From NCBI GenBank assembly GCA_002306815.1, contig DBTA01000042.1:37720-70800 (forward strand): a stretch of DNA of 33,081 nucleotides, read 5' to 3'. Below, piece after piece: positions 17,202 through 25,576 of this stretch (within the stretch, counting starts at the first letter, position 1; each line of letters opens with the position of its first letter). The position numbers were made by a program, and so were the translations under genes. The notes below the pieces were generated by a model. That model did no database searches. It saw nothing but the letters and a program-made list of their open reading frames with translations, and was not told the DNA's origin. The DNA is from Dehalococcoidia bacterium UBA1328. Its GTDB lineage: Bacteria > Chloroflexota > Dehalococcoidia > Lucifugimonadales > Lucifugimonadaceae.

Positions 17202-18647
17202 ATGACAACTGATCGCGAACTCGGATTCACGCCTACCTACGAACTTAGAAAAATGATTCGCTCGAAGGATATTTCTCCGGTTGAGTTGACTGAGTCGCAC
17301 ATACGAAGAGCCGACGAACTAGATCCAAAACTCGGCATCTTCATCACCCGAATTTCGGACATGGCCATGGACGCCGCACGCGAAGCAGAAGACGCGGTGG
17401 TGCGCGGCGACGAACTGGGGCCATTGCACGGAATACCCGTGCCGTACAAGGACACCGAGCCAATGAGGGGAGTGCGTTGGACTCACGGTTCGCTGACCTA
17501 CAAAGACAACATTGCGGAAATAGATTCGTTGCCAGTTGAACGGATCAAGACCGCAGGCGCAATCATCACTGGTAAGACCAATACGCCCGAAAATGGATTT
17601 GCAGGCACCACGGAAAACCGAGTCGCACCTCCGGCGAGGAACCCGTGGAATCCGGACAAAACACCTGGAGGCTCATCGGGTGGAGCATCGGCAGCGGTCG
17701 CTTCCGGACTAACAAGCTTTGCACCGGGTGGAGACGGCGGTGGATCAATTCGAATTCCAGCAGCGTTTGCCGGGGTATATGGCATTAAGGCGACGCAGGG
17801 TAGGGTGCCGCGACTGGCAAGTCCAACTCGAAACGCCGGTCTCAACATCATGAACAACGCCACTTCGGGACCACTGACACGAACTGTTAGAGATGCGGCA
17901 GAAACTCTGGCAATTTTCTCCGGATACGATCCTCGAGGTGAGTACGACACCATTACGGATGAAGTCCCTGACTTCACCGGTGCACTGACCAAGGGCGTAA
18001 AGGGGATGAAGATTGGCTGGACCCTCGACATGGGAGGTAATCCGGTTGATCCTGAGGTTGTGCAGATTGCTGAACGAGCAGCCACAGCGTTTGAAGATCT
18101 CGGGGCTAATGTTGAAACGGTCGACTTCAAACCTGCCGATCACGAAGAAGTTTTTTGGACTTTCTTCGATTACTTCACAATCAAGGGTCTGGATGCGGCA
18201 CGCGAGGATTTCGACAATCACCGCGAAGACATGACCGACTACTTCGGTGAATACATGGATCGTGCCGACACACTTTCGGCGGAACGCATGTGGATCATCT
18301 TCAGCAACATTGGTGCGTACCGAAAATACGTTAATGATTATTTCGGTAAGTACGATCTGCTTCTGTCACCAACACTTGCCGTTCCGGCGTTCGACATTGG
18401 GGACGCACCAGAAATTATTGATGGAAAGAAAGTCCCACACCGACTCTGGGGATTCACGCCGTTTACTTACTTGTTCAACCTAACCGGTAACCCAGCCGCA
18501 TCCGCCCCAGCCGGATTCTCGGCCGAAGGTCTACCAATTGGACTACACATCATTGGCGACATGAAGGACGAAGTAAGTGTCCTTGCAGCTTCGGCAGCCT
18601 TTGAAGAAGCTCGACCTTGGGCAGAAAAGCGCCCGCCTGTTAGCTAG
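17202..18647 (+). CDS. Amidase signature family hydrolase (GatA-like fold)
   Basis: A 481-residue amidase-signature protein with the full Ser-cisSer-Lys triad: Lys83 (VPYKDTEP), cis-Ser158 in GGSSGG, and nucleophile Ser182 in GGGSIRIPAAF. The 24-residue spacing between the two serines matches the family. A Glu-tRNA amidotransferase role is unlikely because no gatB or gatC is nearby and the C-terminal half is unlike GatA; a small-molecule amide or N-acyl hydrolase fits better. No signal peptide. It begins at ATG 17202, 77 bases after the ThDP gene on the same strand, and converges with the DUF4097 gene after 32 bases. Confidence 0.9.
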   Translation: MTTDRELGFTPTYELRKMIRSKDISPVELTESHIRRADELDPKLGIFITRISDMAMDAAREAEDAVVRGDELGPLHGIPVPYKDTEPMRGVRWTHGSLTYKDNIAEIDSLPVERIKTAGAIITGKTNTPENGFAGTTENRVAPPARNPWNPDKTPGGSSGGASAAVASGLTSFAPGGDGGGSIRIPAAFAGVYGIKATQGRVPRLASPTRNAGLNIMNNATSGPLTRTVRDAAETLAIFSGYDPRGEYDTITDEVPDFTGALTKGVKGMKIGWTLDMGGNPVDPEVVQIAERAATAFEDLGANVETVDFKPADHEEVFWTFFDYFTIKGLDAAREDFDNHREDMTDYFGEYMDRADTLSAERMWIIFSNIGAYRKYVNDYFGKYDLLLSPTLAVPAFDIGDAPEIIDGKKVPHRLWGFTPFTYLFNLTGNPAASAPAGFSAEGLPIGLHIIGDMKDEVSVLAASAAFEEARPWAEKRPPVS

Positions 18648-18679
18648 TTTTCGGGATCGACTGTGTCGAACCGAGCGCC

Positions 18680-19465
18680 TTAGCGCGTCTCGTGAACTCG
18701 TATAGATCCGGAAGCGGTTCTTAGTCGGAGAACGACCTCGGTGTTGCGCTGACTTTCGGCCGATGATTCGAAGTCTGTTTGGATTTGTCCGGTTCGCGTT
18801 TTAGCGTCAAGCCAGACGCTTCTATCACGATCAACTCCAACGGTGATATCTCCGGATGAACTTTGCCCGGTCAATACTCCGGAACTCACCGAACCTATCT
18901 CAAGATTGCCTGATCCCGATTTGTACTTGAGATCGTTTCCAAGCGAGGCAATCGTTACTTTGCCACTGGAGGTTATCACTGTTGAAGAACCAGAAACCGT
19001 TCTAACACTGATATCGGCGGACGAGGAGCGTGCTGTAACTTTTCCGCTGATATCACCAATTCGAGTATCACCGCTCGACGTTCTGATCCGTGCGCTACCC
19101 GTGACATCTCCAGCTTCAACCTCACCGTAAGCCGTCGTTACATTGAGATCACGGTAACGCCCGAGGCACTTTAGCCACGCCGATGCCACGTCAATTTTTG
19201 CGCTACTGTCGATCGGTATACGTACTTTTATCTTCAACCGTACGCTACTGCGTAAGTAGCTGGAACCTCTTGGCGGTTCGATTGTTAGCTCATCGCCGAT
19301 TAGCAGAACTGACGTGTTATCCGCGGCTTCACGATCCTGTCGACTTGAGTCCATCGGAGTCACTTCAGCTTCCACGTTTTCCCGTTCTTCAGCGAAAACT
19401 TCAACTGATCCGGAAGGACAAGTGACGTTCAAGAGAAGTGGAGTTCTTCGACTGAATTCGTACAT
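18680..19465 (-). CDS. DUF4097-type beta-helix protein
   Basis: A 261-residue protein whose central and C-terminal part is a regular ladder of short strands rich in Ser, Gly and Thr (RTSSGDTRIGDISG, ARSSSADISVRTVSG, ITSSGKVTIASLG, QSSSGDITVGV, RTASGSIRVHE). This is the hallmark of the DUF4097 putative adhesin/beta-helix family. There is no signal peptide, lipobox or membrane segment, so an intracellular role is likely despite the adhesin label. It starts 8 bases after the stop of the upstream 473-residue gene, indicating a shared transcript and probably coupled translation. The function is unknown. Confidence 0.82.
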   Translation of the reverse strand: MYEFSRRTPLLLNVTCPSGSVEVFAEERENVEAEVTPMDSSRQDREAADNTSVLLIGDELTIEPPRGSSYLRSSVRLKIKVRIPIDSSAKIDVASAWLKCLGRYRDLNVTTAYGEVEAGDVTGSARIRTSSGDTRIGDISGKVTARSSSADISVRTVSGSSTVITSSGKVTIASLGNDLKYKSGSGNLEIGSVSSGVLTGQSSSGDITVGVDRDRSVWLDAKTRTGQIQTDFESSAESQRNTEVVLRLRTASGSIRVHETR

Positions 19466-19473
19466 TGGCGCGT

Positions 19474-20895
19474 TTAATTCGTCCCTTGGCTGTACTTGCG
19501 AATCACATCCCAGATTTGCGGCGCCATAGAGTTGTATATGAAGTAGCAGTACCGAGTAGCGCCCTGTGACTGCATTTCGCCTAACAGCCGATCAAGCTCC
19601 GAAGGCGTGAGCCAGTTCGATCCGAAATGTTCAAGACCAACCCATGGCATGTAGCGGTCCACACCACTACTGTTGGAAATCATCTTCGCGGTTTGATCCC
19701 GAACTGCAGTGCTAAACCATTCATCGGTAGCTTCGCCGTCGTAGTCACTGACCGGGTAAGACGCGGCAAGTGGATAGTCGAACACTGCTCCAAAAAGCTC
19801 TGAAGCCAGCTCGTGATCAATTCCTGGATTCCAGTCCACGAGTGTGTCAACCCAGTTCACGATCGTACCCCTGAATCCGGCAACTCCCCCGGACCACCAG
19901 TACTGCTTTGGTTGCTGGAAATCGATGAACGCCTGTTTCCGAACGGTGTTGTGTCCGGTAAGTGGCTCAGCAAACGGGAGGCGGGAGGAATTGCCAACCT
20001 GTACATGTGGTAGATGTTCTTTCACACCCCGGTATGAGCTACTGACGCTCCACTCGACAGCCGCCTGTTTGAACGAGTACCACTCTGTGAATTTCGGATG
20101 ATCCCGCCACCAGTCGTGACTGGCGAGAGCACCTGGTGCATTGGCGGCAAACTTGCGTGCAAAATCCGGGTTGAATCCGTGGAGGAAATCTTTGAAATGC
20201 TCTCGTCCATCAAGCACATTCTGGAAATCAAAGCCCTCGCGTGAAGCAAAATCTCGGTTCTCCGGGGTGTCGATCTGTTCAACCCAGAGATCATCCCTAT
20301 GGCCTGGCTTTATCTCCCATTTGAAGTCAGGACCATCGAGTAAAAGTCCGGTTACTTGCGGAAAGTGTTTCGCTGTATCTCGGGCTCGTGCGACAGTCAT
20401 AGCTGGCATTTCAGGATCGGTGAAACTTGGAGAGCGGCGAGTTGTGTCCAACTTGCCTGATCCGAATCCTCCATGCAGAAAATAGCCCTTATCGTCGACC
20501 ACGTAGATAGTGAACCCCTTGGACTTTGCTATGTCGAGAGCATCGGAGACTCGTTCTGATTGCGACGCAAGATGGGCTGGCATTGTCGGTGGCTGCCAGG
20601 AAAGCCCTTCATAGTATTCAGGGGTCGGATCGAACGCAGCGGTCGGCACACGCTTTACCCGCTCGCCACCCATTGCTGTCAGACCACGAGGGTGACCGTC
20701 TTCCGGCTGGGGGTAAATGTTGCCTTCATCTTTGTTGGATGGCTCGTCAAGCAAGCACAACCATTGCAACGCGATTTCTTTGATACCCGCTCCTGCGAGC
20801 TCATCCCAAAAGGATTCCTCGAACATTATGTCGTTCGGCGGGCGCAAGCACATGACCGGCTTCAGGGTTTGTGTTCCAGCATTGTTGGGCGACAT
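19474..20895 (-). CDS. Large uncharacterised protein, possible TIM-barrel hydrolase
   Basis: I cannot name this 473-residue protein. It has no signal peptide or membrane helix. The layout resembles a TIM-barrel carbohydrate-active or sugar-metabolising protein. An early strand segment is IKEIALQWLCL, followed by TIYVVDDKGYFLHGG and VTGLLLDGPDFKWE with acidic residues at strand ends. Trp- and Tyr-rich loops follow (HDWWRDHPKFTEWYSF, QYWWSGG), and late strands end in PWVGLEHFG and YCYFIYNS. The acidic residues at strand ends and abundant aromatic residues would suit a glycosidase-like cleft, but no signature is decisive. It starts at ATG 20893-20895 and precedes the DUF4097 gene by 8 bases. Confidence 0.72.
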   Translation of the reverse strand: MSPNNAGTQTLKPVMCLRPPNDIMFEESFWDELAGAGIKEIALQWLCLLDEPSNKDEGNIYPQPEDGHPRGLTAMGGERVKRVPTAAFDPTPEYYEGLSWQPPTMPAHLASQSERVSDALDIAKSKGFTIYVVDDKGYFLHGGFGSGKLDTTRRSPSFTDPEMPAMTVARARDTAKHFPQVTGLLLDGPDFKWEIKPGHRDDLWVEQIDTPENRDFASREGFDFQNVLDGREHFKDFLHGFNPDFARKFAANAPGALASHDWWRDHPKFTEWYSFKQAAVEWSVSSSYRGVKEHLPHVQVGNSSRLPFAEPLTGHNTVRKQAFIDFQQPKQYWWSGGVAGFRGTIVNWVDTLVDWNPGIDHELASELFGAVFDYPLAASYPVSDYDGEATDEWFSTAVRDQTAKMISNSSGVDRYMPWVGLEHFGSNWLTPSELDRLLGEMQSQGATRYCYFIYNSMAPQIWDVIRKYSQGTN

Positions 20896-21040
20896 TTTTC
20901 AGTGACTCTCTACGATAAATTGGTGCATGTCGAGAATGTACAACTGTTTCGACTCACATACGAGAGGGAGTAACTGAAAAACTCTCCCATCTCGTGGGTT
21001 TCAAGCGCGCAAGAGACAAGCCGCTCTTTCGCGAGCGTGA

Positions 21041-22876
21041 CTACACCAGCGATGGAATGGCTGTGAACTGCTCTTCGTAAAGTTGGCGGTAGAGCGATGA
21101 TCGCTCGAGTAGTTCTTCGTTAGTGCCGCGATCGACAATGCGGCCACCATCCATGACGAGAATTTGTTCGGCGGCAATCACTGTTGACAGTCGATGAGCA
21201 ATCGCAATTGTTGTACGACCTTCTCGGAGCCGCGTCAGAGCTTGCTGAATCAGTCTTTCCGAGAGCGTATCCAGCGAACTTGTCGCCTCGTCCAGAAGAA
21301 GTATTCGCGGGTTGGCTAAGATCACCCGGGCGATCGCCAATCTCTGTCTTTCGCCACCCGACAGCCGGTAGCCTCGTTCGCCAACTACAGTGTCGAAGCG
21401 TTCTGGTAGACCATCGATGAGGTTATAGATTTGAGCGGCACGTGTTACTTCAATCATCTCTTCCTCCGTGGCATCAGGCTTTCCGAACTGTAGGTTGTCC
21501 TTGATCGAAGCGTGGAACATGAATGGATCTTGCGAAACAACACCGATTAACCTCGAAAGGTCGGCCTGCGTCATTTCTTTCACATCGATGCCATCGATCG
21601 TGATTGCTCCCGAATCAACGTCATACAAGCGCGCCAATAAGTAACCGACTGAAGTCTTTCCCGCACCACTCGGTCCTACAAGCGCAGTTAGCGCACCGCT
21701 TGACACCCTGAAATCGATCTCTTGGAGCGTGAAATAACCTTTGGTCCGAGTCCCGTTTCGGTTCTTCGACGCCTCTGCCTCGGAATACATGAACCCAACA
21801 TTTCGGTACTCGATATCCCCACGGAATCTCGCTGGGTCAACCGCGACAGGTTGTGCCGGATCTTTGATTTTTGGATCGATGTCGAGATATTCGAAGATGC
21901 GATCGAACAGGGCTATGGAGCTTGATATTTCAATCCCGCGCATAAACAAGCCCGCCAGCGGGAACAACATTCGTGCCTGGATAGCGGTGAAGGCGACAAC
22001 ATCACCGAGGGTCACCGACTCTCTGGCGTTCGTGATGAATATTCCACCAAGTAGCCAAATGATCGCTGGCGTGACGTTGAAAAACGTTTGCATCACAGCG
22101 GAAAAACGTTGACCTGTGATAACGGTTTTTAGCGTGATTCGTGTGAGGTCGGAACTGTTATTCTTGAATTTATCCAGCTGATCTGTTTCGCGACCAAAAG
22201 TCTTCGACAGCATCACCCCGGAAACCGACAACGTTTCACCGGTTCGCGCGGTGAGATCGGACAATGTGCGTTGCGTTTCGCGAGTCAGCTCACGTCTCTT
22301 CTTTCCAACGCGAACCATCGCCACAGTGAAGAGAGGTATCGTAACAAGAGCAACCAGAGAAAGCTCCCACGAGATGATCAGCATGGCGACGATTGCGGAC
22401 GTTACGTTTACGCTGTTGCCAACGAGAACCGAGACAGTGTCGGTTAGCAGCGTCTGAGTGCCAGCAACGTCGCTCGATATTCGGGTTTGAAGATCACCGG
22501 TTCTTGTTGAAGTAAAGAACGAGAACGGTAGTTTTTGTAAGTGTGAGTAAACAGCGAGCCTGAGGTCTTCCATCACCGTTAAGCCGGTTCGTGCGTTCAG
22601 ATATGACGTCCCGAAGCTCATCACACCACCGAGTAACGCTAAACCAATCATCCAACTTGAAAGTTGAATTAGTTGGCTTCTATCGCCGCTCGGAATTGCA
22701 ACGTCGATGATCTGGCGAATGAGCAGTGGAGAGGCGACGAGCAGTGCTGCGCCAAATACGATCAGGAACGCGACGAAAATCAGCGAACGAACATAAGGTC
22801 GATAAAGACCGATGATCCGAACGAGTGTCTTCCTAGTGACTGGTCGTTTGGGCGCGTCGTCGAGATCGACACCCAT
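21041..22876 (-). CDS. ABC exporter half-transporter (fused permease-ATPase)
   Basis: From ATG 22874-22876 (AAGAG upstream) the protein has 611 residues; a TTG 33 bases upstream would give 622. Six hydrophobic helices fill residues 20-320. The ATPase domain has Walker A GPSGAGKT (402-409), Q-loop VVSQDPFMF, signature LSGGERQR (505-512), Walker B ILLLDEATS (525-533) and H-loop His561 (IAHRLST). It is a type IV exporter half-transporter of the MsbA/BmrA/MdlB kind and probably works as a homodimer, since no partner gene is adjacent. Lipid, peptide or drug export is possible. It is preceded on the minus strand by the tRNA pair and its terminator. Confidence 0.93.
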   Translation of the reverse strand: MGVDLDDAPKRPVTRKTLVRIIGLYRPYVRSLIFVAFLIVFGAALLVASPLLIRQIIDVAIPSGDRSQLIQLSSWMIGLALLGGVMSFGTSYLNARTGLTVMEDLRLAVYSHLQKLPFSFFTSTRTGDLQTRISSDVAGTQTLLTDTVSVLVGNSVNVTSAIVAMLIISWELSLVALVTIPLFTVAMVRVGKKRRELTRETQRTLSDLTARTGETLSVSGVMLSKTFGRETDQLDKFKNNSSDLTRITLKTVITGQRFSAVMQTFFNVTPAIIWLLGGIFITNARESVTLGDVVAFTAIQARMLFPLAGLFMRGIEISSSIALFDRIFEYLDIDPKIKDPAQPVAVDPARFRGDIEYRNVGFMYSEAEASKNRNGTRTKGYFTLQEIDFRVSSGALTALVGPSGAGKTSVGYLLARLYDVDSGAITIDGIDVKEMTQADLSRLIGVVSQDPFMFHASIKDNLQFGKPDATEEEMIEVTRAAQIYNLIDGLPERFDTVVGERGYRLSGGERQRLAIARVILANPRILLLDEATSSLDTLSERLIQQALTRLREGRTTIAIAHRLSTVIAAEQILVMDGGRIVDRGTNEELLERSSLYRQLYEEQFTAIPSLV

Positions 22877-22962
22877 TCGTGTAACTCTTGTACCGTGTCC
22901 TCGAACCAATGTTTAGCCTCGATGCCTGAATTGATTGTCAGTTGCGATTACCCAATAATAAA

Positions 22963-22992
22963 AAAGCGGTCAGCACGCTTGCTAACCGCTTT
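22963..22992 (-). terminator. Terminator of the tRNA-Gln/tRNA-Glu transcript
   Basis: Arms 22963-22975 and 22980-22992 pair over 13 positions with one mismatch around a 4-nt loop. On the minus strand the stem is followed by a run of T, as expected 13 bases beyond the tRNA-Glu 3' end. Confidence 0.8.
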
Positions 22993-23005
22993 ATTTTGCT
23001 ACGGG

Positions 23006-23081
23006 TGGTAGCCCCAAGGGGATTTGAACCCCTGTTTCAGCCTTGAGAGGGCCGTGTCCTGGGCCACTAGACGATGGGGCC
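23006..23081 (-). tRNA. tRNA-Glu (anticodon CTC)
   Basis: The minus strand folds as a 76-nt cloverleaf with encoded CCA at 23006-23008. The acceptor is GGCCCCA with TGGGGCT, the anticodon stem CGGCC with GGCTG around loop CTCTCAA, and the T arm AGGGG-TTCAAAT-CCCCT. The anticodon CTC (23045-23047) reads GAG. The 5' start and GTCTAG D-arm match bacterial tRNA-Glu. Confidence 0.95.
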
Positions 23082-23085
23082 ACGT

Positions 23086-23159
23086 TGGCTGCCGATCCAG
23101 GGATCGAACCTGGGTTCCCAGATTCAGAGTCTGGTGTCTTACCGCTAGACGAATCGGCA
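23086..23159 (-). tRNA. tRNA-Gln (anticodon CTG)
   Basis: The minus strand folds as a 74-nt cloverleaf with encoded CCA and discriminator G. The acceptor is TGCCGAT with ATCGGCA, the anticodon stem CCAGA with TCTGG around loop CTCTGAA, and the T arm CCAGG-TTCGATC-CCTGG. The anticodon CTG (23125-23127) reads CAG. It lies 4 bases upstream of tRNA-Glu on the same strand, so both are processed from one transcript. Confidence 0.95.
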
Positions 23160-23361
23160 AACGCGCACAGGTATTTATGTTAGCAAGATGGAGCAAGTTC
23201 GCCTAATACATACAATGCGAATTGTTCAGGTTTCTTTTAATGACTACTAAGAATATATTCGATCTTATTAGATCCTGTGATAATGAATTACCACCTCAAT
23301 CTATATATGGAGATAGACTGTCGAGTAAATGGTGATGGTGCAAAGTCATGGAGAATTTGGA

Positions 23362-24306
23362 ATGGCAACAATAGCTACCGCAAGTCAAAGAGCAAAAGTT
23401 TCAGGTTTGGGATTGGAATGGAAGGGAGTGTTTCCAGCGAACCCCACGCCCGTTCACGATGATGGACGCATTAATGAGGAGTCTTTGCGGGCGATATTCG
23501 AAGACAATTTATCGCATGGAGTCGATGGGTTTTGGGTCGCAGGATCCACAGGTGAAGGCCCCGTTATGAGTGACCAGCAACGGGAGACCACAGCTCGAAT
23601 AGCGGGAGAAACTATTTCTGGGCGAGGTCTGTCGATCATGCATGTAGGTGCGGTGAGCACAGACAGTGCAGCTAAAGGAGCGCGTGCGGCTAAAGAATCA
23701 GGATGCGATGCCATTTGCTGTGTACCACCGTTTTTTTTCCGTGGTGAGGATCAAATGACGATCGATCACTATAAACTTGTAGCTGATGCCGCTGATGGTC
23801 TACCGTTTTTTGTGTATAACTTACCTCAGCTAACTCAGGTTGAATTCACTCCTGAACTTATGCAAAAAGTTATGGACGCAGTCCCCACTGTAATAGGGCT
23901 AAAACATTCTGCGCCCACATTCGGCAATATAAGGGAATTTGCCGACATGGGGTTGAAATGCTTTTCGGGGAATGGGGCACTTCCTTTACCAGCACTTACC
24001 CTAGGTGCGGTTGGTACAGTGGATGCACCTCTTGCATTGGCTCCTTGGTTATACACAGGACTGCATGACGCTTGGGAGCGGGGAGATATTAAAACTGCTC
24101 AATCGCTTCAGAACCAAACAAAGTCAATAGTTGACGTGGTTCGGATGTTCGGTGCGCCTGCTGGTGTAACGAAGCTTATTCTTTCTGAACGACTTGGAGT
24201 CGATTGCGGGAGTCCGATTTCACCGGTTACGAAGTTGACGGAAGAACAACGCTTTATAGTTTTGGCTGCTGCTGAAAATGCTGGACTGCTTGAAGCTCCA
24301 GAATAG
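23362..24306 (+). CDS. DapA-family (dihydrodipicolinate synthase/N-acetylneuraminate lyase) protein
   Basis: ATG 23362 is preferred because GGAG lies 8 nt upstream; it gives 314 residues. An ATG at 23329 in the same frame would add 11. It is a class I aldolase-type TIM barrel. The carboxylate-binding motif is GSTGE (61-65), the catalytic Tyr152 is in FFVYNLPQ, and the Schiff-base Lys181 is in IGLKHSAP. Family reactions include lysine biosynthesis and sialic-acid or keto-sugar-acid cleavage. The absence of other lysine genes and the divergent loops favour a keto-acid lyase or dehydratase, but DapA itself is not excluded. It is the first gene beyond the tRNA pair, and a palindrome GATCT-TATT-AGATC (23261-23274) lies in its upstream region. 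Confidence 0.87.
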   Translation: MATIATASQRAKVSGLGLEWKGVFPANPTPVHDDGRINEESLRAIFEDNLSHGVDGFWVAGSTGEGPVMSDQQRETTARIAGETISGRGLSIMHVGAVSTDSAAKGARAAKESGCDAICCVPPFFFRGEDQMTIDHYKLVADAADGLPFFVYNLPQLTQVEFTPELMQKVMDAVPTVIGLKHSAPTFGNIREFADMGLKCFSGNGALPLPALTLGAVGTVDAPLALAPWLYTGLHDAWERGDIKTAQSLQNQTKSIVDVVRMFGAPAGVTKLILSERLGVDCGSPISPVTKLTEEQRFIVLAAAENAGLLEAPE

Positions 24307-24346
24307 ACGATAGTTTTACAAGTTGGTTCGTACGAAAAATAGTTGT

Positions 24347-25528
24347 TCATTGGACAGACCCTCTAAATATGGATTCTGAACCGTATCTTTTTCTAATTTC
24401 GTCGATTGCTGCGCTAGTACTTGAATCTATTCTGGAATCTTGATCGAGAAGTGAAAGCTGAGATGCTACTTGACCTATTCCAGTAGCTGTTATCCCGATA
24501 AGCCTGACAGGGTCTCTTCTTTTTTCCATTGCTTTTGTCAACAATTCTAAAGCGGCACTGTAGATCAATAAGTCTCCATTGCCTTGTATAGCGAATGAAC
24601 TTTGTCGGGTGATCGTTGTGAAATCTCCATATCTAATTTTTATACTTACGCCTCGTGCCATTAATCCTGATTTGCGGAGTCTACTTCCTACACGTTCGCA
24701 CAACCTCTTCAATGTTGTATGAAGTTTATTTTGGTTTGATACGTCTTTTTCGAAAGTAGTCTCAGCGCTTATTGATTTGGATTTGGCAGTTTTCTTAAGC
24801 GGTGAATTATCTATTCCTCGAGCTCTGATTTGGAGTAATTCCTGATGTTTGGTGCCAAGTGCTCTTCTAAGTGGGCCTGCAGCTGCATCAGCAAGTTGTC
24901 CCAATGTATTGATTTTGAGTCTGATAAGAGTTTCTTCTGCTTTAGGGCCGATCCCTGGAAGGTTTCTAACTGGCTGTGGTGCGAAAAATAGTTCAGCTTC
25001 CGATTGGATAACCTGAAAAATATTGTTTGGTTTTGCATGTTCCGTAGCAACCTTCGCTACAAGCTTGTTGGGCCCTATACCAATTGAAGACGGGAGTCCT
25101 AACTTATTCCTTATCTCTAGTCGTATCTTTTTCGCTGCATGAATCGGAGCACCAAAAAGGTCGTGTGTTCCTGTCATGTCTAAATATGCCTCGTCTACTG
25201 AGACCGGTACAACTTGCGGGGAATAGGTGTGGAGAATTTCCATAAACTTTTTCGAAACAACTTGATACAGCTGGTTATTTCCAGACATAAATATGGCATT
25301 GGGACAAAGACGTCGTGCTATAGACGTTGCCATGGCTGATTGAATGCCATACTTCCTAGCTTCATAGGATGCGGTTGCTACTACTCCACGTGGTCCGGTT
25401 CCACCTATGACAACAGGTTTCCCAGATAGAGATTTGTCCTTTTGTCTTTCGACCTCCACAAAAAACGCGTCAAGATCGACGTGAAATATTACTTGTTCTT
25501 GCTTTGATGGTACTGATTCGCTCGGCAT
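24347..25528 (-). CDS. dinB: DNA polymerase IV (Y-family translesion polymerase)
   Basis: A 393-residue DinB. Metal-binding acidic residues are Asp18 in FHVDLDAFF and Asp112-Glu113 in VSVDEAYLD. The steric-gate region (DAFF), the YEARKYGIQSAM finger segment and the helix-hairpin-helix NLPGIGPKAEETL are all present. A little-finger domain follows, and the C-terminus has QLSLL (357-361), the beta-clamp-binding motif. It performs low-fidelity bypass of damaged template bases. Its ATG (25526-25528) lies 48 bases after ribH, so it may be the last gene of the riboflavin transcript. No LexA-type operator was recognised upstream. It converges with the DapA-family gene. Confidence 0.96.
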   Translation of the reverse strand: MPSESVPSKQEQVIFHVDLDAFFVEVERQKDKSLSGKPVVIGGTGPRGVVATASYEARKYGIQSAMATSIARRLCPNAIFMSGNNQLYQVVSKKFMEILHTYSPQVVPVSVDEAYLDMTGTHDLFGAPIHAAKKIRLEIRNKLGLPSSIGIGPNKLVAKVATEHAKPNNIFQVIQSEAELFFAPQPVRNLPGIGPKAEETLIRLKINTLGQLADAAAGPLRRALGTKHQELLQIRARGIDNSPLKKTAKSKSISAETTFEKDVSNQNKLHTTLKRLCERVGSRLRKSGLMARGVSIKIRYGDFTTITRQSSFAIQGNGDLLIYSAALELLTKAMEKRRDPVRLIGITATGIGQVASQLSLLDQDSRIDSSTSAAIDEIRKRYGSESIFRGSVQ

Positions 25529-25576
25529 GACTGCATTAAGCTGGGTAAACTCGACTTTCTCTGAGCAATCGAGCGA

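Noticed and set aside
17498..18130. Long leftward reading frame of 210 codons inside the amidase gene
   Set aside because: It is the antisense shadow of a gene with an intact catalytic triad; its translation is Pro/Ser-rich with no family match.
20560..20973. 137-codon rightward reading frame opposite the 473-residue unknown gene
   Set aside because: The opposite strand has the longer frame, neighbour-like codon use and an operon partner 8 bases away; this frame looks like a shadow.
21006..21033. Imperfect 10-bp inverted repeat after the ABC exporter gene
   Set aside because: It has one mismatch and no following T-run on the minus strand; too weak to call a terminator.
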